A stretch of 43,879 nt of DNA, taken from positions 1 to 43,879 of the forward strand of contig JADFPW010000003.1 of the NCBI GenBank assembly GCA_022562105.1. The letters run 5' to 3'. Position numbers and translations under genes: made by a program. This DNA is from Planctomycetota bacterium (GTDB lineage Bacteria > Planctomycetota > Phycisphaerae > UBA1845). How positions within the stretch are numbered: the first letter of the stretch is position 1; every line of letters begins with the position of its first letter. A model generated the notes under the pieces. That model was not told the DNA's origin and did not search any database. It saw only the letters and a list, made by a program, of their open reading frames with translations. Below, piece after piece: positions 16,615 to 25,514 of this stretch.

Positions 16615-17826
16615 TTGAGTTCGGCAGGCACGGCAACACTCTTGACGCCCTACAGAGGTGGGGCGATTGCCGTCATTCGCATACGTGGCTCCAACGCCTG
16701 GTCGATCTGCACGCGTCATCTGCGAACAGGGCAAACTCCGCTCCCCGCTCAACCGTCTTCTAATCGCATCTACTACGGGCACTGGCAAGACGGCGCCACG
16801 CGGATCGACGACGTGTTGGTCTGCGCGCGCTGCGCCGATGGACCAGACGATGTCGTGGATGTTAGCGTGCATGGCGGGGTGCGCGTCGTGCAACGGGTGT
16901 TGATGAGTCTGGAGCACGCGGGCGTTCGGATCGTCGAACGTGACCAGGAGTCGCATTCGAGCTGGCGGCCGGCGGATCGCGTGCAGAGTGAGGCGGATCG
17001 GTTGTTGGTGCGAGCGCCTACTCGCCGTGTCGTGCGATTTCTTAGCAGGCAGCGAGAGCGGCTACCGGACGAACTGCGCCGCCTGGCGGATCGGGCGGAG
17101 CAAGCCCCGCAGGACGTTCGCGAGGCGCTGAGCGCGTTGAGGGATCGGACCAAGGCGGCTCGGCTGCTAGTGGATGGCATTGGCCTTGTGCTCGTGGGTC
17201 CGGTCAACGCGGGCAAGTCGACGCTGGCCAACCGGATGCTGGGACGGACAAGGTCGCTGGTTTCCGACCTGGCCGGCACCACGCGAGATGCAGTGTCCGA
17301 GCCCGGTGCGCTGTGTGGCGTTCCGATCACGGTCGTGGATACGCCCGGACTTCGTCCGTCGGATGACGTTCTCGAATGCGAGTCCATCCGCCGGGCCTTG
17401 CCATGGATTGCCGGCGCCGACCTGGTGCTGGTGGTACTGGATCGATCGGGGCCTTGGCCACGGACGTTTGTCGCCGACGAGGTTCCCCGTTTGCCGAACA
17501 AACCGACGCTGGTAGTGCTCAACAAGCTGGACCTGGGGGATCGGTGGAAATGGCCCCACAAGGGGTGGCCTCGACCCGAGATTAAGGCGGTGGCCCTGTC
17601 TGCGATGACCGGGGAGGGGATCGACCGCCTATCGTTGTCAATACTCGACACGCTTGGTCTGGACGCGGCGGCGGATCCGGAGATCGCACCCTTCACCGAG
17701 CGCCAGGAACGAGCGATTGACGAACTGCTATCGGACCAATCGGCGGCCCCGGCTGCCCTGCGGGCGGGGATCATGCAGCTGCTCGGAGGCGACTTGGTGG
17801 AGAATTCGGGAACCGGGCTGGTATAA
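16615..17826 (+). CDS. MnmE/TrmE-like tRNA modification GTPase lacking the C-terminal Cys motif
   Basis: The TTG start follows GAGGAGAGA. The N-terminal TrmE-like domain is short but recognisable (GGAIAVIRIRGSNAW; DDVVDVSVHGGVRVVQRVL). An Arg-rich helical middle leads to a complete G domain: G1 GPVNAGKST (195-203), G2 GTTRD (~221-225), G3 DTPG (242-245) and G4 NKLD (303-306). MnmE normally ends in a C-(I/L/V)-G-K motif needed for one-carbon activation; here the protein stops at ENSGTGLV with no such Cys. At 403 aa it is also shorter than usual (~450). It may be a divergent MnmE that works differently, or a paralogue with another job. No mnmG partner is in view. Confidence 0.8.
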   Translation: MSSAGTATLLTPYRGGAIAVIRIRGSNAWSICTRHLRTGQTPLPAQPSSNRIYYGHWQDGATRIDDVLVCARCADGPDDVVDVSVHGGVRVVQRVLMSLEHAGVRIVERDQESHSSWRPADRVQSEADRLLVRAPTRRVVRFLSRQRERLPDELRRLADRAEQAPQDVREALSALRDRTKAARLLVDGIGLVLVGPVNAGKSTLANRMLGRTRSLVSDLAGTTRDAVSEPGALCGVPITVVDTPGLRPSDDVLECESIRRALPWIAGADLVLVVLDRSGPWPRTFVADEVPRLPNKPTLVVLNKLDLGDRWKWPHKGWPRPEIKAVALSAMTGEGIDRLSLSILDTLGLDAAADPEIAPFTERQERAIDELLSDQSAAPAALRAGIMQLLGGDLVENSGTGLV

Positions 17827-18004
17827 TTGGGGGACAGCGTCTAGGCTTCTCGGCCAAGATCCCCGTCGCCCGGTCGATTCGCCTCGGGCATGTGAACCGC
17901 CGGGCAAGGAGGCCGCAAACGACGCCTGCCAGTCCACTTCTCGGCATGGCTGGAGGCCAGTCGGTTGAGGGTGTCGTTGGGGGGCGAGGGTCCGATCTCG
18001 AGCC

Positions 18005-19240
18005 ATGTGTAACCGTGAAGATTCCGAATTCGGGCGTCGAGTGATCGACCTGAAGCTGGCCAGCCCCGGCGAGGTGGCGCTTTGCGTTGACCGGCAGAAG
18101 GAACTGTCGGATCAGGGCAAGGACGTACGGCTTTGGGATCTGCTGATCGAGACGGGGTACATTACGCGGTCTCAAATTGCCCGGCTCAACAAGTCTCTGG
18201 ACGAGGACTCGATGTACCGTCCTGCCCAGCAGATCCCGGGTTTTCAGATCCTGGGCAAACTGGGCCAAGGGGCGATGGCGACGGTGTTCAAAGCCAAGCA
18301 ATTGAGCCTGGATCGAATCGTGGCCATCAAAGTGCTGCCCAAGCGGCTGAGCGACAATCAGGAGTTTGTCGATCGTTTCTACCGCGAGGGTCGGGCCGCC
18401 GCCCAGTTGAACGATCCGAACATCGTCCAGGCCATCGATGTGGGTGAGGCGGGTGGGTACCACTACTTCGTGATGGAGTTCATCGATGGGCGAACGGTGT
18501 ACGACTTGGTCTCCAACGGGAAACCGCTGGAGGAGAAGGACGCGGTTGACATTATCCTGCAGACGGCCCGGGCCCTGGACCACTCGCATGCCCGTGGATT
18601 CATTCACCGGGACGTCAAACCCAAGAACATCATGATCACGAAGGACGGAGCGGTGAAGCTGGCCGACATGGGACTGGCCCGTGAAATCAGCGACTACAAG
18701 ACAGCCAACGCTGAAGCGGGTCGAGCATACGGTACGCCGTATTACATCAGCCCCGAGCAGATTCGCGGCGAGATCAACATCGACTTTCGGGCTGACATCT
18801 ATTCACTCGGGGCCACCTTCTGTCATATGGTCACCGGGCGCGTGCCGTTTGAGGGTGAGACCCCGTCGGCTGTTATGCACAAGCACCTCAAAGAGCCTCT
18901 CACGCCCCCGGACCACATCAACACCCGTCTGTCAGCCGGCGTCGGCGAGATCATCGAGGTGATGATGGCCAAGAAGCGGGAAGACCGGTATCCGAACACG
19001 AAGGACTTGATCGAGGATCTCGACGCCTTCGGGCGTGGGGAGCCCCCCCTGCACGCTCGCAAGCGCTATGACCCGGCGTTGCTGCAGAGCTTGGCCGACG
19101 GGGGCGAGCCGATCGCCGATGTCCATGCATCGACTCCAGTCGTGGCCGGTGGCGGGCAGCAGAATTGGACCCTCCTGCTCATCGTCGGCATCGTTCTCGT
19201 GTTCTCGCTGCTGGTGAACATCCTCCTGCTCGTCCGGTGA
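18005..19240 (+). CDS. Membrane-anchored serine/threonine protein kinase (PknB-like)
   Basis: Hanks-type kinase. An ~75-residue N-terminal helical domain (VIDLKLASPGEVALCV ... LWDLLIETGYITRSQIARLN) resembles the small modules in front of many planctomycetal kinases. The kinase domain has the Gly loop GQGAMATV (87-94), the catalytic Lys K109 in AIKVLPK, HRDVKPKN (201-208), a Mg-binding DMG in place of DFG (221-223), and GTPYYISPEQ in the activation segment. A single hydrophobic helix forms the last ~24 residues (387-411), so there is no exterior sensor domain; the signal must reach the kinase from the cytoplasm or membrane. The start ATG has a weak Shine-Dalgarno. Confidence 0.93.
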   Translation: MCNREDSEFGRRVIDLKLASPGEVALCVDRQKELSDQGKDVRLWDLLIETGYITRSQIARLNKSLDEDSMYRPAQQIPGFQILGKLGQGAMATVFKAKQLSLDRIVAIKVLPKRLSDNQEFVDRFYREGRAAAQLNDPNIVQAIDVGEAGGYHYFVMEFIDGRTVYDLVSNGKPLEEKDAVDIILQTARALDHSHARGFIHRDVKPKNIMITKDGAVKLADMGLAREISDYKTANAEAGRAYGTPYYISPEQIRGEINIDFRADIYSLGATFCHMVTGRVPFEGETPSAVMHKHLKEPLTPPDHINTRLSAGVGEIIEVMMAKKREDRYPNTKDLIEDLDAFGRGEPPLHARKRYDPALLQSLADGGEPIADVHASTPVVAGGGQQNWTLLLIVGIVLVFSLLVNILLLVR

Positions 19241-19271
19241 ACATCCTCCTGCCCGACCGTCTCCAGCTCGC

Positions 19272-19311
19272 TATACTCCACACTGATCAGATGACCGAAG
19301 GTGGATCAGTG
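19272..19311 (+). promoter_or_regulatory. TATACT box and CACTGATC/GATCAGTG inverted repeat upstream of the xanthine dehydrogenase operon
   Basis: TATACT lies at 19272-19277. CACTGATC (19281-19288) is the exact reverse complement of GATCAGTG (19304-19311), with a 15-base spacer. The repeat starts just after the presumed -10 box and 24 bases before the first ATG, a position suited to a repressor site or a leader hairpin. Confidence 0.45.
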
Positions 19312-19334
19312 AGCGGCACGAGCAGCGGGCAATC

Positions 19335-21593
19335 ATGATCGAGGCGACTATCGGCAACGACCTGCCCCGAGTGGACGGACTGGACAAGCTGTCCGGGGCC
19401 ACACGGTACGTGGACGATTTTCGCATCCCCGGGGTGTTGCATGGCGGAACCATTCGCAGCCCGGCTGCCCGGGGACGAATCACCGGCATTCACTTCGGCC
19501 CGGCCGTCAACTGGAGCGAGTTCGTCGTCGTCGATCATCGGGATATTCCGGGTCCGAACGTGGTCGCCCTGATCGAGCCCGATCAGCCGGCCCTGGTCGC
19601 GGACGAGTTTCATCACAAGCACGAACCCATTGTGCTAATCGCCCATCGATCCATCCGAAAGCTGCGCCAGGCCCTGCGCGCGGTCCGCATCGAGTTTGAT
19701 CCGCTACCTGCCGTCTTCGACCCGCAGCAGGAAGTGGAGCCTGCCCTGATCCAATTCGGGACCGACAACGTCTTCAAGCGCGTTGACATTCGTAAAGGCG
19801 ATCCGGAGGGGGGGTTCGCGCGAGCAGACCACGTGATCGAAGGGGAGTATACGACCGGGTCGCAGGAGCATGTTTATCTGGAGACCCAAGGCATGCTCGC
19901 CTACCACGAAAACGGCCGCCTGGTTCTGAAGGGCAGCATGCAGTGTCCCTACTACGTCCTCGACGCCCTGACCACGCTGTTTGAGAGGCTGCCGGACGAG
20001 TTCCGTGTCGTTCAGACTCCGGTGGGTGGCGGATTTGGAGGCAAGGAGGATTTTCCGTCCATACTGGCGATCCACGCCGCCCTGCTTGCGGAAAAGGCCG
20101 GCGGCCCGGTCAAGATGATATACGACCGGCAGGAAGACATGGCCGTCACCACCAAACGTCACCCGAGCCGCGTGCGACATCGAACAGCGCTGGACGCCGA
20201 GGGCCGATTGCTGGCCATGGAAATCGACATCGTGCTGGACGGTGGGGCGTACGTGACGCTCTCACCCGTGGTGTTGAGTCGAGGAGCGATCCACGCAGCC
20301 GGGCCGTACTCGTGCGATCACATTCACATACACGGCGAAGCTCGGCTAACCAACTCGCCACCCTATGGGGCATTTCGTGGGTTCGGCGCACCCCAGACGT
20401 TGTTCGCCGTGGAGCGTCACATGGACGTCATCGCCCACCGCATCGGCATGGACCCAGTCGAGCTGCGCCGACGCAATCTGTTGCGCGACGGGCAAACCAC
20501 TGCTACCGGACAGGTGGTCCGCGACGGGATCGACATGGTCGAGCTGATGGACCGCTCGCTCTCGCTCGCCGAAGCCAGGCTACGCCGGGAGCAACATGTA
20601 GTTCTCAATCGGACGCATCCGTACCTGCGCCGCGGGCTGGGCCTGTCGACGTTCTTTCACGGGGCCGGTTTCACCGGGTCAGGCGAGGTCCGTCTCGCAT
20701 CGGAGGTCTGGATCGAGGGCAAGCCGGATGGGACGGTCGAGTTGCTCACCGCCCAGACCGATATGGGGCAGGGCACTACCACGATCCTGGCCCAACTGGT
20801 CGCGGATCGCCTGGGATTGCCCATCGAGGCAGTGACGATCGCGGACCCGGACACCTCTCGTGTGCCCAACAGCGGGCCGACGGTGGCCAGTCGAACCGCG
20901 ATGGTGGTGGGTCAGCTCGTCACTCGTGCATGTGACGACTTGACCGGTCGGCTCGGGGGCGATGGCCCGTTGCGTGCATTGGCCGTACAGGACGCAATTC
21001 GCGCGTGGCATCGTGATCATCCCGGCCAATGCCTCCAGGGGCGGGCACGCTATTCCAAACCCGAGTCCATCCACTGGGATGAGGAGTCATACCGGGGCGA
21101 TGCGTACGCCTGCTATTCATGGGCATCCCACGTCGCTGAGGTGGAGGTGGACCTGCGCACGTTTGCCGTGCGGGTGGTCGACTACGTCGCGTTGCAGGAG
21201 GTGGGCAAGGTGCTGAACCCGACGCTGGCCCGCGGGCAGATTCAAGGCGGAGTCGTACAGGGCATCGGGTGGGCATTGTACGAAGAGGTACATCTGCAAG
21301 ACGGTGTGATGACCAACAACCAGATGACCAACTACATTATCCCTGCCAGCGGCGACTTGCCGCCCATTCGAGTGTACTTCGAGGAGCAGCCCTCAAAATA
21401 CGGGCCCGGCGGGGCCAAGGGGCTCGGCGAGCTGCCCATGGACGGGCCGGCCCCGGCGATCGTCAACGCGGTCTGCCAGGCGTTGGGGGTGTCGCTCGAC
21501 GCGATTCCGCTGACACCGGAGCGTCTCAGCGAGAGCCTTGAATCAAGCGGATGGGGTGGCGAGGAGATGCCGCGTTCAGAAAGGTCAACGTAG
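19335..21593 (+). CDS. Xanthine dehydrogenase-family molybdopterin-binding (large) subunit
   Basis: Catalytic molybdenum-cofactor subunit of a three-subunit hydroxylase. Motifs: GGGFGGKED (231-239), AFRGFGAPQ (~341-349), QTDMGQGTTTILAQ, and the C-terminal GGAKGLGELPMDGPAPAIVN, which carries the active-site Glu of the GLGE loop. The N-terminus (VDGLDKLSGATRYVDDF) is typical of the family. At 752 aa the length is normal. It is followed by the small Fe-S and medium FAD subunits, so the operon order is large-small-medium. Whether the substrate is xanthine, another purine or an aldehyde cannot be told from sequence; no signal peptide is present. Confidence 0.92.
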   Translation: MIEATIGNDLPRVDGLDKLSGATRYVDDFRIPGVLHGGTIRSPAARGRITGIHFGPAVNWSEFVVVDHRDIPGPNVVALIEPDQPALVADEFHHKHEPIVLIAHRSIRKLRQALRAVRIEFDPLPAVFDPQQEVEPALIQFGTDNVFKRVDIRKGDPEGGFARADHVIEGEYTTGSQEHVYLETQGMLAYHENGRLVLKGSMQCPYYVLDALTTLFERLPDEFRVVQTPVGGGFGGKEDFPSILAIHAALLAEKAGGPVKMIYDRQEDMAVTTKRHPSRVRHRTALDAEGRLLAMEIDIVLDGGAYVTLSPVVLSRGAIHAAGPYSCDHIHIHGEARLTNSPPYGAFRGFGAPQTLFAVERHMDVIAHRIGMDPVELRRRNLLRDGQTTATGQVVRDGIDMVELMDRSLSLAEARLRREQHVVLNRTHPYLRRGLGLSTFFHGAGFTGSGEVRLASEVWIEGKPDGTVELLTAQTDMGQGTTTILAQLVADRLGLPIEAVTIADPDTSRVPNSGPTVASRTAMVVGQLVTRACDDLTGRLGGDGPLRALAVQDAIRAWHRDHPGQCLQGRARYSKPESIHWDEESYRGDAYACYSWASHVAEVEVDLRTFAVRVVDYVALQEVGKVLNPTLARGQIQGGVVQGIGWALYEEVHLQDGVMTNNQMTNYIIPASGDLPPIRVYFEEQPSKYGPGGAKGLGELPMDGPAPAIVNAVCQALGVSLDAIPLTPERLSESLESSGWGGEEMPRSERST

Positions 21594-21647
21594 CCCCCGC
21601 CCGGCGAGGCGCGGGACGCTACTTGTTAGGACGTGGGTCGAACGGTG

Positions 21648-22124
21648 ATGGACAAACAGGAGCTCACGTTCAAGCTTAACGGGGTCGAGGTAGCGTGCAC
21701 CGTCCCTCTCGATGCGCGTTTGCTTGATGTCTTGCGCTATGACTGCGACCAGCCGGGCACCAAGGAGGGGTGCGGGGAAGGCGAATGCGGGTCCTGTGCC
21801 GTGCTGCTCGACGGCCTCCCGGTGAACTCGTGCCTGGTGCCCGCGTTCCAGGTGGCGGGTCGGTGCGTCGAAACAGTTGAATCGGTCGCCCACGATGTGC
21901 TCGACATCCTGAACCAAACCGGAACGTCCCAATGCGGAGCCTGCACGCCGGGGATCGTCATATCCATACGCTGGTTGCTGGACCATCCGGAAGCAGTCGA
22001 CGGCCTGGATCTGCGACAGTTCATGAGTGGGAATCTGTGCAGATGTACCGGCTACGACGGAGTGATCGAGGGGTTGGAACGCGCCCTGGCTGAGTGCGGA
22101 GATCGGTCGCGTGCAGGTTTCTAG
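21648..22124 (+). CDS. (2Fe-2S)-binding small subunit of the xanthine dehydrogenase-family enzyme
   Basis: Two [2Fe-2S] clusters. The ferredoxin-like cluster ligands are in [16 protein letters not shown] plus a later Cys in NSCLVPAF; the second cluster is in [13 protein letters not shown] and [15 protein letters not shown]. It passes electrons from the molybdenum site to FAD. I prefer the ATG at 21648 ([12 protein letters not shown]); a GTG at 21633 is a possible earlier start. The frame runs 14 bases into the FAD subunit gene, so translation is coupled. Confidence 0.92.
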   Translation: MDKQELTFKLNGVEVACTVPLDARLLDVLRYDCDQPGTKEGCGEGECGSCAVLLDGLPVNSCLVPAFQVAGRCVETVESVAHDVLDILNQTGTSQCGACTPGIVISIRWLLDHPEAVDGLDLRQFMSGNLCRCTGYDGVIEGLERALAECGDRSRAGF

Positions 22125-22938
22125 TCCGACATCGTTACGCGAGGCCCTGGCCATGCTGGCGAAGGCGGACACCCCGCTGATGCCCGTGGCTGGGGGGACC
22201 GACCTGCTGGTCTCGTGGCATCATCAGGTCAAGGACGATTGGAAGCTGCTGGATCTCTCCAACCTGCACACGGAATTGCAGCCGCTTCGCCTGACCGACG
22301 ATTCGCTGGAAATCGGTGCGCTGACCACCTACTGGGATGTAATGTCATCGCCGTCGGTGGCAGCCGCGTTCCCATTGTTGGCCCAGGCAGCCCGGCAGGT
22401 AGGAGCTATTCAGATCCAGACACGCGGCACCTGGGCGGGTAACATCGCCAATGGATCGCCGGCGGCCGACGGTGTGCCGGTGATGATGGCCTACTCCGCC
22501 ACCGTCGTTCTTGAATCCGTTGACGGTGTGACCGAGGTGCCGCTGGACCGTTATTACACCGGATACAAACAATCGGTGCGCCGACCCGACCAGCTCATTC
22601 GTGCCATACGACTGCCGCGCCGAACACGTCGGGCCGAGTGGTTCCATAAGGTCGGTGCCCGCAGTGCTCAGGCGATCAGCAAGCTCGGCGTCGCCGTGGT
22701 CCACGACGATGATGGATGGCGAGTGGTGGCCAACAGCGTTGCCCCGACGGTACTTCGCTGCCGGGCACTGGAGAGCGCCCTGGACGGCGGAGCGACATTC
22801 GGCACCCCCAATGAAATCCGCCGACTTCTCGATCTCGACATTGCTCCGATCGACGATATGCGTTCGACCGCCCAATACCGGGCCAACGTGCTTAGCCGGC
22901 TGTTGTACCACTGGCTAACCGATTCCGCGGGAGGATGA
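22111..22938 (+). CDS. FAD-binding medium subunit of the xanthine dehydrogenase-family enzyme
   Basis: FAD-binding molybdopterin dehydrogenase subunit (CoxM/XdhB-like). Seen: the FAD phosphate loop [13 protein letters not shown] (~27-39) and the second FAD motif [20 protein letters not shown] (~108-127, cf. TxGGNxxxxSPxxD). It then has the family's [17 protein letters not shown] region. The GTG start overlaps the previous gene by 14 bases and follows GGAG. Its stop overlaps the next frame as ATGA. Acceptor of the electrons is unknown; the downstream heme protein is one candidate. Confidence 0.9.
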   Translation: MQVSSPTSLREALAMLAKADTPLMPVAGGTDLLVSWHHQVKDDWKLLDLSNLHTELQPLRLTDDSLEIGALTTYWDVMSSPSVAAAFPLLAQAARQVGAIQIQTRGTWAGNIANGSPAADGVPVMMAYSATVVLESVDGVTEVPLDRYYTGYKQSVRRPDQLIRAIRLPRRTRRAEWFHKVGARSAQAISKLGVAVVHDDDGWRVVANSVAPTVLRCRALESALDGGATFGTPNEIRRLLDLDIAPIDDMRSTAQYRANVLSRLLYHWLTDSAGG

Positions 22939-22940
22939 TC

Positions 22941-24353
22941 ATGATAGCCCGATCTTCCATGTTGCTGGCCGCATTTACGGCGATCCATGCGGTCGCGTTC
23001 ACTGCGTTGGCAGACGCCCCCGCCGTGTACGACCCTGATCCACAACATCTTTGGAATCGTTTGTTCGCCGCGTTTTATGTCCGCCAGGTAGAGGTTGTTG
23101 ACCGCGTGATCGTAGATGGTGAGGCAGTGCGCGGCCTACCGCAGACCGTGGTCCTGGGGCCCGACGTGGTCGATCCGCCGCTGGGGCGACATGCCCGGTT
23201 CCTGCTCGATGATGCGCCGTTTCGCAAATGCAACGAAATCCTGGACGAGTTCCTAAGCTCGAGCGGCGCACAGTTGGTTGACGACCCGCTCAAGCGCGTA
23301 TTATTGCAGCGCGATCTTTGGGCGGTATTCGACCTGCTTGCTGCCGATCCGAAACACGCCAGCCACGGGATGTGGCTGGAAGGCGGTCTGCCCGAGCTGA
23401 CGCCAGTGCATGAACAACATCGACAGATCCTCAGTCGCAAGCTTGCTGCCATAATGCGCGCCGTGGCGTTATCGGCCGAGGAAGTGCGACGGTTACCTGA
23501 CACCTACCAGCTGGCCGTGGACTCGCGTGCGTTTCGGACTGAGCCGGAGGGCAGCGAGCCGCCCCATTACCTGCCCGCGGATCTGTTTGACCCACACGGT
23601 ACGTGGCAGCAGATTGTGTACGGGGAGGCCGAGGGCGGCCTGTTTGGACACACTCATCAAACCGACGGTCGGTCGGTGTTCCGCGTGTTCTGGCGCCTGC
23701 CTGAACCCGCAGGCACACCAGAGCAATTGCAAAGATGGCTGACCGGCCGTCAGCGTTCGATGCAAGCTCCGCGCGCTTCGTTGGACCAGCTGCCGGTCGA
23801 AGGGCCGGAGCGGCAAAGGGCCGAGGCGGAAGGGGAGCGGGCACAAGAAGATCTTCCCGTCGGCAGCCGGTTCGTGTTGTTGCGTCAACTTATCTGCCTG
23901 GACGATCAACTCACTCCCGTGGCGACCGGCATCGTCGAGAGCGTTCTGATCCGTGTCGTGCTCGCTTCTATCGAGCCGCCAGCCCACGATATCGACCAAC
24001 TGTTCGAGTCGTTCGAGATGAACCGTTCGCTGTTGCTGGGTGGTCAGCGTGGTGGATTGCATCCAACCCACCCGGGCAGCGACCAGTTCTACGGGCTGTC
24101 CCTGCTCGGGAGACTGCACAGCGACCCGAAGGGCCGGCTGTTAGTCGGTCGGCCATTTCCGGATAACTGTACGAATTGCCACTCCGGTAGAACGCTTTCC
24201 GGTGAGTCGACGATCCAGGCCACTGTACGAAGCTTGCGTGCTGGAGTAGAGGTCCACTCGCCACGCTCGACGATTCAGGCCGAGCGCACCATCCGGTGGA
24301 AGCAACAACGAGATGACTTCCAGCGCCTACGCGAATACTGGAATGATCACTGA
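22941..24353 (+). CDS. Exported protein with a single CxxCH heme c motif
   Basis: The ATG at 22941 sits six bases after GGAGG; an ATG at 22935 overlaps the preceding stop and is too close to that site. The signal peptide is MIARSSMLLAAFTAIHAVAF, ending near ALA-D. The ~445-residue mature part has one heme-binding motif near the C-terminus (NCTNCHSG, ~residues 413-420) and otherwise no family I recognise; residues ~280-310 are charged and probably a linker. The gene is in tight series with the molybdoenzyme genes. It may be a periplasmic electron carrier or a mono-heme protein of the planctomycetal DUF type. If it accepts electrons from the molybdoenzyme, one of the two would have to be on the other side of the membrane, so a direct link is unproven. 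Confidence 0.75.
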   Translation: MIARSSMLLAAFTAIHAVAFTALADAPAVYDPDPQHLWNRLFAAFYVRQVEVVDRVIVDGEAVRGLPQTVVLGPDVVDPPLGRHARFLLDDAPFRKCNEILDEFLSSSGAQLVDDPLKRVLLQRDLWAVFDLLAADPKHASHGMWLEGGLPELTPVHEQHRQILSRKLAAIMRAVALSAEEVRRLPDTYQLAVDSRAFRTEPEGSEPPHYLPADLFDPHGTWQQIVYGEAEGGLFGHTHQTDGRSVFRVFWRLPEPAGTPEQLQRWLTGRQRSMQAPRASLDQLPVEGPERQRAEAEGERAQEDLPVGSRFVLLRQLICLDDQLTPVATGIVESVLIRVVLASIEPPAHDIDQLFESFEMNRSLLLGGQRGGLHPTHPGSDQFYGLSLLGRLHSDPKGRLLVGRPFPDNCTNCHSGRTLSGESTIQATVRSLRAGVEVHSPRSTIQAERTIRWKQQRDDFQRLREYWNDH

Positions 24354-25353
24354 GCATTATCGAGAGTCAGGTGATCCGCCTGTCGCATCGGTAGCGTCGG
24401 CCGCTCAACGCAAGATCCAGGGCGGAGTGCAAGTCGTCACCGGGGCGTTCGGCTACTCCGGCCGATACATTGCTCGGCGCCTGCTCGACGCTGGGCTTGA
24501 AGTGCGCACGCTGACAAACTCACCGCGAAGAGGCGACGAACTCGGCCCCAGAATCGAGGCTCATCCGTTTCATTTCGATGAACCGAATCGACTCATCAAT
24601 TCGCTGCGCGGGGCGTCCGTCTTGTACAACACCTATTGGGTCCGCTTCAACCACGCCACGTTCAAGCACGCGACCGCCGTGGCGAACACGCTTATACTGT
24701 TCGAGGCGGCGCGCGAGGCGGGCGTCGAGCGCATCGTGCACGTCAGCATCACCAACCCCTCCGAGGATTCCGATCTGGAGTATTTCAGCGGCAAGGCTCG
24801 CCTGGAACGTGCGTTGCTTGAAAGCGGTCTGTCATACGCGATCCTGCGCCCGACGGTTCTGTTTGGTGACGAGGACATCCTCATCAACAACATCGCCTGG
24901 GTATTGCGCACGTTTCCGGTGTTCGGCGTCTTCGGTGACGGGCGATATCGGCTCCAGCCCATCTTCGTCGACGACCTGGCGGCCCTGGCGGTCCGTGAGG
25001 GTACCAGCCGGGAGAACTGCATCATCGACGCCATCGGTCCGGAGACGTTCACCTACCGCGAGCTCGTCCGGCAAATCGGTACCATCATCGGTGAAGACAA
25101 GCCGATCATCTCCCTGCCGCCGTCGATCGGCTACGCCATCGGAGCAATCATCGGTAAGCTGGTGGGCGACGTGGTCATCACCCGCGAGGAGATCACGGGT
25201 TTGATGGCTGATCTTCTACATACCGATTCGCTGCCGGCCGGTCCGACGCGATTGACCGATTGGCTCCGCGCTCACGCGGACACGCTGGGCCGCCGCTACC
25301 GCAGCGAACTCGCCCGCCGCCGCCACGGCACCGTTTCCTACCACACGCGGTGA
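24343..25353 (+). CDS. NAD(P)-binding epimerase/NmrA-like protein (complex I NDUFA9-like)
   Basis: Atypical short-chain dehydrogenase. Rossmann motif VVTGAFGYSGRYIARRLLDAG (~residues 30-50; TGxxGxxG pattern as TGAFGYSG), then ILFEAAREAGVERIVHVSIT and the ERALLESGLSYAILRPTVLFG segment of NmrA/NDUFA9-type proteins. No YxxxK pair of classical SDRs is evident. The C-terminal ~100 residues include a hydrophobic stretch IGYAIGAIIGKLVGDVVI. The ATG at 24343 overlaps the end of the heme gene by 11 bases, so it ends the same operon. Such proteins often act as NAD(P)-sensing or ubiquinone-linked chaperones; the role here is not known. Confidence 0.85.
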   Translation: MITEHYRESGDPPVASVASAAQRKIQGGVQVVTGAFGYSGRYIARRLLDAGLEVRTLTNSPRRGDELGPRIEAHPFHFDEPNRLINSLRGASVLYNTYWVRFNHATFKHATAVANTLILFEAAREAGVERIVHVSITNPSEDSDLEYFSGKARLERALLESGLSYAILRPTVLFGDEDILINNIAWVLRTFPVFGVFGDGRYRLQPIFVDDLAALAVREGTSRENCIIDAIGPETFTYRELVRQIGTIIGEDKPIISLPPSIGYAIGAIIGKLVGDVVITREEITGLMADLLHTDSLPAGPTRLTDWLRAHADTLGRRYRSELARRRHGTVSYHTR

Positions 25354-25384
25354 CGCCCCGAACGCCGACCCCTCCGCCAGCCCC

Positions 25385-25406
25385 ACCGGTTTTAGAAACC
25401 GGTTTC
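25385..25406 (+). terminator. Possible terminator hairpin after the molybdoenzyme operon
   Basis: ACCGGTTT (25385-25392) pairs perfectly with AAACCGGT (25396-25403) around a three-base loop, followed by TTC. It lies 31 bases after the operon stop and before the lpxD promoter. The short T-run makes termination uncertain. Confidence 0.45.
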
Positions 25407-25423
25407 ACACCCCGCCGTCAGCG

Positions 25424-25453
25424 TTGACACCCGCAGCGCCCACGCCCTAGAAT
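25424..25453 (+). promoter_or_regulatory. Strong sigma70-like promoter for lpxD
   Basis: A consensus TTGACA (25424-25429) and TAGAAT (25448-25453) are separated by 18 bases, about 62 bases upstream of the lpxD start codon. Confidence 0.6.
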
Positions 25454-25514
25454 CTCGGTCTATCCGGGGGCGGACGATCCGCCTACGGCGGACAGGGGTG
25501 TCGAGGATTGCTGC

